Assembly (NCBI GenBank): GCA_034401135.1
Contig: JAWZSP010000004.1
Coordinates: 2,108,001 to 2,172,000 of the forward strand
Direction of reading: 5' to 3'
From: Volutella citrinella
Lineage: Eukaryota > Ascomycota > Sordariomycetes > Hypocreales > Nectriaceae
DNA length: 64,000 nt
In this document: positions 57,381-64,000 of the stretch, in pieces
Layout of the letters: every line of letters starts with the position of its first letter
Position numbering within the stretch: position 1 is the stretch's first letter
Made by a program: the position numbers and the translations under genes
Notes under the pieces: model-generated
The model's database searches: none
Told to the model about the DNA's origin: nothing
Seen by the model: only the letters and a program-made list of their open reading frames with translations

Positions 57381-57931
57381 CTAAGAGTCTGTCTCCGTTT
57401 CCGTGCCGTCGCGTCTGTAAAGAGAGGAAGGGTCCAACCAGTCAGCTTCACTGTCCCCCAAGCAGCGCATGGAATCGAACGGGGGTCTACACACGGGATG
57501 TACTGTATCCTATACTCCTCCTCGAGCGTCGTTCGGACTTCGTCGGGCAGTTGGCCAGACACTTTGATGGCGTAGACGCCGCCAACGTAGCCATCAAGGC
57601 GTTGCCATTTGGCGATCCACGATCGGGCCGGGTTGGCGAGGGTGATGAGGCCTTCGAAGACCTGCGAGGTGCAGCTCTCAATCTGCTCTGGGGAGCCGGC
57701 GAGGTGGAGGAAGTCTTCGCAGTTGGGGCAGCCCTCGTCGCGGAAACGCTAGCAGCGCAAAACAGTGTCAGTCGGCATCAGTCAGAGGGAGCCGGCGCAT
57801 GGGAATGAGTCGGCGAAGGGGACGAGCCCGGGGTTTTGATGGGCGAGACTCACGCTGAATGTCATGACGATGGAGCAGACCATGCAGGCGCGCAGGTAGC
57901 GCTGCTGTCCGGGGGCGGCGTAGTTTGACAT
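57381..57931 (-). CDS. spt4: Transcription elongation factor Spt4
   Basis: Zinc-binding partner of Spt5 in the DSIF complex that aids RNA polymerase II elongation. Three exons: 57931-57854, 57748-57495 and 57414-57381, giving 121 residues, typical length. The zinc ligands are CMVC (16-19) and CPNC (33-36). Conserved segments follow: [34 protein letters not shown] and a C-terminal [13 protein letters not shown]. The last exon contributes only about ten residues; without splicing, the frame runs on into unrelated sequence. It is convergent with kin17 and divergent from the Pop8-like gene. Confidence 0.96.
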
Positions 57932-58229
57932 TCTGAGTAGCTCGGAAAGAAGCTGCGCGGGTGTAGCGACGGCCGGCTGAGCTGTGATGAAGGCGAAACG
58001 AGTTTGGTGGTTGCGTCTCGTTGAGGCTGGGCGACAAAGGCGAGGAGCAGTATGCGAGTTGAATGCATTTAAACGGTGTATGCATCAAACGCGACACGGT
58101 GCGGCTGGCACGTTCAAGACGGTTTTGATCCACTACCAACGACTTTTTGAGGTCGAATGAAGCTTTCAGGCAGCGCAGTCATCTCATTTATTTCTTCTTT
58201 AATTCAGGAAAATCAGACATCCCTGAAAC

Positions 58230-58661
58230 ATGTCACAAAGCCAAGGATCTAGGACGCCCAAGTCCATTTTTCAGCAAAAAGACCTACCAAAGGCCCACGA
58301 CATCCTGACTTGCACAATCAGGGAGCCACCCTTCTCTTACGCCCACCTGGAGCTGGTCTCAGAGGACGCCTCACCCGTTGATCTCGACAACATCCAAGTC
58401 AAGTCATATTGCACAGCCGCATTGCGTCAGTTCCTGGGTATAACTGGTGTCGCTATCTCGCTTGACATTCTCAAGGTCCAGGGGAGCCACTGCTGGGTCC
58501 GCGTCCCGCGACCAGACCTGGGTTCCTTTGCTGCTGCCATCACCGCTTGGAGAGGACCCAACGAGAAAGGCGTCCAGTCTGTGCTGCACATTCGACAATG
58601 CTCGGACTGGTTAGGCACAATGGTGGGAACTGACGGACAGGATCAGCTATTCAACCCCTGA
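58230..58661 (+). CDS. pop8: RNase P/MRP subunit, Pop8-like
   Basis: Single exon of 143 residues. The fold pattern (REPPFSYAHLELV, then a helix with YCTAALRQFLGITGVAI, a strand with CWVRVPRPDLGSFAAAI and an ending WLGTMVG) fits the Pop5/Rpp14/Pop8 group of small RNase P and MRP proteins; fungal Pop8 is the nearest by length and order. Role: processing of pre-tRNA 5' ends and rRNA. Assignment rests on pattern memory and is moderate. It lies divergently to spt4 across about 300 bases. Confidence 0.75.
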   Translation: MSQSQGSRTPKSIFQQKDLPKAHDILTCTIREPPFSYAHLELVSEDASPVDLDNIQVKSYCTAALRQFLGITGVAISLDILKVQGSHCWVRVPRPDLGSFAAAITAWRGPNEKGVQSVLHIRQCSDWLGTMVGTDGQDQLFNP

Positions 58662-58847
58662 CACTGCGTATTGCCGAGCCCAACCCAAAACCTTTTTCGT
58701 CATCTAGATGGGTATAAATGTGTGTGTACATTTCCATCATCCCAGCCCTTGCAAATGCGCCGCGCCTAGACGCCCAGAAACTTCCATCAACTTGGTTATT
58801 CGCCAGAATTTCGATTCGCCAACAGCAGCTCCTCTCATCCTTCTCCC

Positions 58848-60657
58848 TTACGTCAAGGACGACATCAGCGAGCTCTGAGCGTACGCCTAGGGTACGGGTT
58901 AGCCAAAAGTCCTCTACAAAGCACAAATGAATGGCTGTCGGGGCTTACCATGGGGCGAATGTCGGGGTGTGGCACAGCATCGAATTGCTCGAAATGCAGC
59001 TTATAGTCGGGGCCGATGTTGATGTAAGCACCCCTGTTTTCTGTGGAGTCGCAATACCTGGGAGCCGAGAAGACTAGAGGAAACAGTTAGAACCTGTCAG
59101 AGGAGGCGGTTTAATGCGGAACAGCTTACCCGTGATACACCTGCCGTCGTGTTGAACTTCGTAGCCGTCCATGCGAACCTCGTGGCTTCGAATGATGGCC
59201 TCAAGTCCGTTCTTCTCACAGAACTGCTTGGTGACATCGGGGCCAAACTGGGTACCCACGCCACGCTTGCTTGGACCGCGACCATTTTCCTCTTGAGGGT
59301 CGGTCCATAGCATCTCCATCATGAGACCAGCCTGGCCGGGCTGGCGTTGGGCGTGTCTGTTTAGCTTGCGGATGTCATCCAGGGTGACGTTGTCGTCGGA
59401 GAACAGGCCGCCGTGGAGCACAAGGTACTTCTTTCCAACGAGGGTGGCGAGGGCCAGAGCAGAGAAACTCTCGGAGAAGAGCTTGAAAACCCTAATCATA
59501 ATCAGTCACATGTAACATAACGGAGCGGCGGGCGATGGGACTAACCTCTCGTTGTACTTGGCTTTGCACTCGCCCTCAAATCCGTAAACGCGGTTCATGT
59601 CATCCGTCTCGTGGTTACCACGGTTCAGGAAGAAGTTGTTGGGTCGGAGCCACTTGTAAGCGTAGAGGAGAAGAGCAATCTCGGTTGACCAAGAGCCTCT
59701 GTCCACGAAATCGCCGTTAAATAGGTACCAGTGCTTGTCACTAGGAGTACCATTTCGTCGGAACAGCTCCATCAGATCGAAGTATTGGCCTATATCGATA
59801 AGAGTTAGTTATAGTGCCAGTCAGAAACGAATATGCTGCTTACCGTGAGTGTCGCCACAAACTGTCAGCTGCACGTCGTCGGGGATCTCAACTTCCACCA
59901 TGGTGGGCTCGTTGTAGACGAGCTTCAACACGGCAATAACAATTTGGTACACATATTTGCGGTGAATCTTCTTGCCCGTCTTGAACCGCTCAGTCATGTC
60001 GTCGATGAACTCTTGGGTCATGGTTTCTCCTAGCCGGACGCCGTCATATTCAGGCTCCACCATGATGGAATCGAGATCGAGTCCTTCGGCCGCGGAGGGC
60101 TCATCGCCGACCTCAATGGCGGCAAAGAAGGCCAGCTGTCGCACAATCTTCTTGCAGTCTTCCAGCTTGAGGCGAGCATCTTTGTTGGCGGGGTCCAGCT
60201 TGACACATTCCTTGAAGTCATCGATGGCCTCCTTCGGGCGGAGGATGGCCGTCTTTGCCAGGCCTCGTCGGTAGTAGGCCTAATATCCGTGTAAGCCGCA
60301 GCCGTGAAGTCGTGGGCCCATGAGCATGCCCAGGGCAGCCCCGAAAAAGAGTGAACCAACCTTGACAAGTGTCGGCTTGAGCTCGATGGCGGTTGAGGCG
60401 TCGGCGATGGCATATCCGTAGGCTTCTGTCTTGATGTAGGCCTAATGCTCAAAAAGAAGGGCACCAAAATCAGCAAATCCGTAGCGCCTCGGCGCTTGTG
60501 TGCTAGTACTACGAACCTGTGCTCGGTTGGTGAAGAAGGTCGGCTCCTTGTCGTTCAGCTTAATGGCCTTTGTGTACAGCTCTACAGCGGCGGGGAAGTC
60601 GCCCGAGGCGAAGGCCTTGTTGCCCTCATTCTTGAGTTCGACGGCCGTTTGCGACAT
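58848..60657 (-). CDS. ppt1: Serine/threonine protein phosphatase PP5 (Ppt1)
   Basis: TPR-containing PPP-family phosphatase that associates with Hsp90. Seven exons: 60657-60517, 60441-60361, 60279-59844, 59789-59546, 59491-59130, 59073-58949 and 58886-58848, giving 475 residues. Three TPR units fill about 1-110. Catalytic signatures are all present: GDTHGQYFD, GDFVDRG, GNHETDDMNRVYGF, HGGLF and RSHE. The otherwise usual SAPNYCD reads SAPRYCD here. The C-terminus is spliced to the short exon AYAQSSLMSSLT, matching the family ending RPMAY. All junctions keep phase. Confidence 0.96.
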
Positions 60658-61519
60658 TATGGCGAGTGAATCTGGACGGCCGAGAGGCGGAGGAGAGGGG
60701 ACGGACAGACGAGCGTGGGGGATGTCAAATATGCAGGCTGTAGGAAATGGTGGTGGGTGGGACTCGGCTCCAAGGGTTCGTCTTGCGAAGGATGCGCCGA
60801 GTACGGCTGCTGGCGCCGACTACTGCGCAGAGTACCGGTGGCGGGGGTCGTTTCGGTGTCGGTAGCAGCGTCGCGATGCTGTCCAGAGGTCAAGGGCGGC
60901 TCGCAGGCTTGTGCAACCGGTCGTCGGAGAGGGGGGAGGCAAAGTGAGAAGTCCTCACGGCGTGGGTGGTGGTAGTCCTGAACTCTTGAGCCTGTCGGGG
61001 CGGGCATTTTTTGGTGGAGCAGCGCCGCGGAAAGGAAGCTTCCAGGCCCCCGTCGCCGCCGTCATCGAACAAATGGACGGTAGCAGCAGCCCATCACCTA
61101 CCACCCTGGGGTCGCACAGCGGCCCAGGTCCTGGGACAGCTTAGGCTGTTCAGCGCGTAGCCCGAACCAGTAATCTCTAGCGTGAGCTGGTACCGTTGGT
61201 GGTGGCTTCAAGGCAGCCCCAGAGGTGGCTCAATTACCCTACCGTCCAGCCCGCCGCCACATTGAAACCTCAGGTACCCACCCATGTCAAGAACAGCCCT
61301 GGAGATCGGCCATCGGATAGATGCATATGTCCATGCAATCTAGCCCAGGCATCCCAGCATCATCATCAACGAACCACCACATCAAAGAGCTCCCCCACGA
61401 GACACACCCTGTTTCCATCTTCGGATCCCGGCCGTTAGATTCCTCGGCACCTTATTCAGCCCTTGCCCTGGTTAATTCCAACAGCGCCTCGGCGGCGCTG
61501 GCGCCCTCCTAAGTCAATC
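60658..61519. promoter_or_regulatory. Divergent promoter ppt1 / ess2
   Basis: 862 bases between divergent starts. The ppt1 side is CT-rich on its transcribed strand (60660-60715). I see no gene in it. Confidence 0.5.
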
Positions 61520-62875
61520 ATGGCCTCTGAACTCCCCAGCACGTCCAATGCGCTGGTTCGAAAAAGGTCCGACACAGAATTGATGCCACCACCTCCCGCC
61601 GCCAAAAAGATCAAGCGACCCAAGAAGATTCTAGATGAAGACTCCTACACGGAAACCTTGTCGCAAATCATTGCACGAGACTTTTTCCCTGGACTTTTAG
61701 AGACTGAGACGAAGCAAGAGTACCTCGATGCACTGGAATCCAAGGACAATGCCTGGATCGCGAGCGCTGGCCGGAGGCTACAGCAGGTGATGACCCCAGG
61801 AAGAAGGCCTTTATCAACGCGGCGCCCAACGGGGTCCTCGCTCGATGGTGACCGCACGCCCTCGGCATATGGCGGGGTCACTCCTGTCTCTGTCGCTTCG
61901 ACTGCCGCGCCGGCGCAGCGCCGTCTACCAAATGCCAATATGAGCCTTTCGAAATTCCAGGACACTTACACCAGTGAGGATAACGAGAGCTTCTACAAAC
62001 TCGTGGATAAACAGAACCAAAAGAAGGCGGACAAATACGCCTGGCTCTGGCGGGGCAACAAGCTCCCGTCAAAGCAGATGATCAAGCAAAAGGAAGTAGA
62101 AGACAGACTCAGTCAGTCGAGAAGCCTCCAGGATGATGGCTACAAGAGAGACCGGCTAGCCATCAAGGAGAAAGACGACCGGCCTGCTCGCCCTGACACC
62201 TGGAATGCTCACCCGAGGAATGGATTGATGTTCAGTCCCGACGGCGTCGAGGATGGCGTTACCACCGTTTCTCAAATGGCTGAAGAGGCGTCCAAGATGC
62301 CTCCCAAGTCGATCGCATACGAGAATACGAGGATGCCACAGCCTCATATTCCTGCCCGGCCACCGTCTCCGACGATATCGTCGGTGCGAGATGCCATTGC
62401 GGGCAGGCCAAGGCCCCACGACCAGGATTCAAGTGTTGTGGGTGGTGGCGAAACGCCCAGGGTCAACGGCTATTCGTTTGTTGACGATGAAGATGACGAG
62501 CCAGTGCTTCCTTCTTCGCTTCCGAAGATTGACCTAGGACCGGGTGATGCATCCACAAACCCGTTCAAGCTGCAAGAGCAGAGGAAGAGGGAGAGTCTAC
62601 ATGAACGCATGGTGGACCGCATCGCCAAATCGAAGAAGGAGTCGAGCAGAAACGGACTCACTGGCAGAGTTGACAAGACTCCAGTGCCCAAGTTCCCCAG
62701 CAGTCCACGTGTCACTGGGGCACTAACACCGGCAGCGCAGCGTCTCTGGAGCAAGATTGGGACGCCTGGGCGTATGTCGGGGAGTAACTTTGGCCAGTCG
62801 ACGCCTATGAAGCCAAGAGGCTCCTTGTTGAGATCAGTGAGCAGAGCCAGCTCAACTCGAGAGCCCACCAAGTGA
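61520..62875 (+). CDS. bis1: Ess2/Bis1 (DGCR14) spliceosome-associated nuclear protein
   Basis: Nuclear protein of the ES2/DGCR14 family found in spliceosomal C complexes. Single exon, 451 residues from the ATG at 61520 (an upstream in-frame extension has no ATG of its own). The N-terminal family block is KRPKKILDEDSYTETLSQII (about 31-50) followed by RDFFPGL. A central part has SLSKFQDTYTSEDNESF (about 140-156) and KYAWLWRGNK. Further on come NGLMFSPDGVED and NTRMP. The C-terminus contains LTPAAQRLWSKIGTPG, another family mark. The rest is disordered and Ser/Pro-rich. Confidence 0.93.
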   Translation: MASELPSTSNALVRKRSDTELMPPPPAAKKIKRPKKILDEDSYTETLSQIIARDFFPGLLETETKQEYLDALESKDNAWIASAGRRLQQVMTPGRRPLSTRRPTGSSLDGDRTPSAYGGVTPVSVASTAAPAQRRLPNANMSLSKFQDTYTSEDNESFYKLVDKQNQKKADKYAWLWRGNKLPSKQMIKQKEVEDRLSQSRSLQDDGYKRDRLAIKEKDDRPARPDTWNAHPRNGLMFSPDGVEDGVTTVSQMAEEASKMPPKSIAYENTRMPQPHIPARPPSPTISSVRDAIAGRPRPHDQDSSVVGGGETPRVNGYSFVDDEDDEPVLPSSLPKIDLGPGDASTNPFKLQEQRKRESLHERMVDRIAKSKKESSRNGLTGRVDKTPVPKFPSSPRVTGALTPAAQRLWSKIGTPGRMSGSNFGQSTPMKPRGSLLRSVSRASSTREPTK

Positions 62876-63631
62876 CGGATGAGTTGGACCGAACACCGCT
62901 CGTGGCTGCTGCAGTGCCGGCCAAGGTAGACGGCGAGCGGTAGCGAATAAGCCTGTCATATCAATAGGCCTACGACGTAACGAGACATGATTTGTATATT
63001 AGCATATAGAATGGTTCGCGACGCAACGAAAGTCGGTTGGCCAAGGTTGGCAACAACATACCCTTGTGCTTTTGGCTCACTACCCTAGAGTTCGAGGTTT
63101 ACGACAGGATAGCACGGGAAAAGACGGTTTGGAAGACTGGATATGATCTAAAGGTTATTCATTTAATACGTTTATAATGCCTCAAAATATCTATCTAAGA
63201 GCAACCCCTGTGTGGTGAAACCTTTGGTTCTTCGCCTATGAACTATAAGGTGTGAGGAGGGGCTATTCCATTCTCTAAGCCGATCTCAAGAGCGCTGGGA
63301 TAATCTCAACCAAACAAGATGCAAGCTACAAGTCCATAAAAAACAGGCCATCATCCTAGCATACCCTAGGATAAACTAAATCACAATTTCCAAACATTTC
63401 TAATCCCCAATCGGTACAATGTGAGCAACTGGCGCATTTGCTGCCTTGGTGGGGGGCAGCTAAATCATGTCACCTCCCCTTTAGTTGCATGTACCTTTAT
63501 TTTAGATCATGGCAGCTTTTCTCTGCAGCTACAAGCAATCAACCTCGACCTTGCTGGCAGACGAGAGTCAGTGCGACAGAAAAAAGACACCAGTCCATGC
63601 GCTCTCGGTAACCCGAGGCCGTGTAGCCCAC
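62876..63631. other. Intergenic between ess2 and COQ8-like gene
   Basis: About 0.75 kb, AT-richer in 62960-63420 and probably the ess2 terminator, then the promoter of the next gene. Confidence 0.5.
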
Positions 63632-64000
63632 ATGAGGTTCGTCGACATCGCCATCGACCTCGCGGCCGTGCTCAATGCCTCCCGGTCCGTCGCGACCAAG
63701 CACATCGCCCTCCGAAGTCGCCAGTTCGATGCCTACACCAAGTCGTCAAGCGTAGCCGCCTCGCTGAAGAAGAAGGCGGCGCAGACATATCAGCAAGATG
63801 CGACCCAGGAGGCTCCGGGCCAGTCGGACGCCGGAGAAACAGTCACGAAGAATGAAGACACAATCGAACGGCGGGCGCCCGAAGCCCGGAGCGCCCACGC
63901 CACAAACGAGGGTCCTAGTGTGCTAGGACGAGCGAAGCCTCAACCAGACGGCATCGGATCGAAGCCCGAGAAGCCGTTTGCTCCTCCGAAGCCGAACTTT
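63632..64000 (+). CDS. coq8: COQ8/ABC1-like atypical kinase, 5' part only
   Basis: The frame opens at the ATG 63632 and runs off the window after 123 codons. The N-terminal pattern RFVDIAIDLAAVLNASRSVA followed by KHIALRSRQFDAYTKSSSVA resembles the start of fungal COQ8 proteins, atypical kinases/ATPases of coenzyme Q biosynthesis in mitochondria. The rest is a low-complexity linker; the kinase domain would lie beyond the window. The frame stays open upstream of the ATG, so an additional 5' exon is possible. Confidence 0.6.
   Translation, partial: MRFVDIAIDLAAVLNASRSVATKHIALRSRQFDAYTKSSSVAASLKKKAAQTYQQDATQEAPGQSDAGETVTKNEDTIERRAPEARSAHATNEGPSVLGRAKPQPDGIGSKPEKPFAPPKPNF

Noticed and set aside
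57143..57562. A 139-codon minus-strand frame continuing past the Spt4 core
   Set aside because: It is read-through of the last spt4 intron; splicing 57494-57415 restores the conserved Spt4 ending IPRDG.
63421..63855. A different-frame ORF overlapping the COQ8-like start
   Set aside because: The overlapping frame from 63632 gives the conserved pattern ALRSRQ and remains open to the window end.

Overview
The window is nuclear DNA from a filamentous ascomycete, almost certainly a Sordariomycete and probably Hypocreales. Its genes carry many short introns (about 45-200 bases) with GTRNGT-type donors, CTAAC/CTGAC branch points and YAG acceptors. Promoters are pyrimidine-rich. 5S rRNA genes lie dispersed among protein genes and carry a TATA box at -29, as in Neurospora. 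The proteins read like those of Fusarium, Trichoderma and Metarhizium relatives. No bacterial-type operon, CRISPR array, intact transposon or secondary-metabolite cluster is visible. I rebuilt the gene models by hand from splice signals, reading-frame phase and family knowledge; exon coordinates are given in each entry.

Left part (1-22 kb): recyclin-1 F-box protein with a CaaX tail (-), aspartokinase (-), RFX-family transcription factor (-), Yop1/REEP ER-shaping protein (+), Mid1 calcium-channel subunit (+), a small mitochondrial membrane protein (-), RAMP4/Ysy6 (+), a KNOP1/SMAP-like nuclear protein (-) and a bZIP-like regulator (-). A 6.6-kb gene-free tract follows (22.05-28.64 kb).

Middle (28.6-48.4 kb): mitoribosomal protein mS41 (-), Irc20/SHPRH-type SNF2-RING protein (+), Irc22/TRAP-alpha (-), two tandem 5S rRNA genes (-) of different isotype, a secreted guanyl-specific RNase (-), a DUF3632-like protein (+), an F-box-like family protein (+), Mediator subunit Med5 (-) and an AMID/FSP1-like FAD oxidoreductase (-). 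A second gene-free tract of 5.4 kb precedes a 72-codon gene (+) at 53.7 kb.

Right part (54.7-64 kb): a compact run of nucleic-acid and RNA-processing genes in mostly divergent or convergent pairs: Yju2 (-), Kin17 (+), Spt4 (-), Pop8-like (+), phosphatase PP5/Ppt1 (-) and Ess2/Bis1 (+). The 5' end of a COQ8-like gene (+) is cut by the window edge.

The genes are mostly conserved housekeeping functions; the less ordinary features are the two 5S isotypes whose differences covary in helix II, several micro-exons (20, 10 and 3 coding bases), a splice-site choice in IRC20 that decides between a RING protein and an immediate stop, a bZIP-like factor without a leucine zipper, and a small undescribed protein behind a long promoter.
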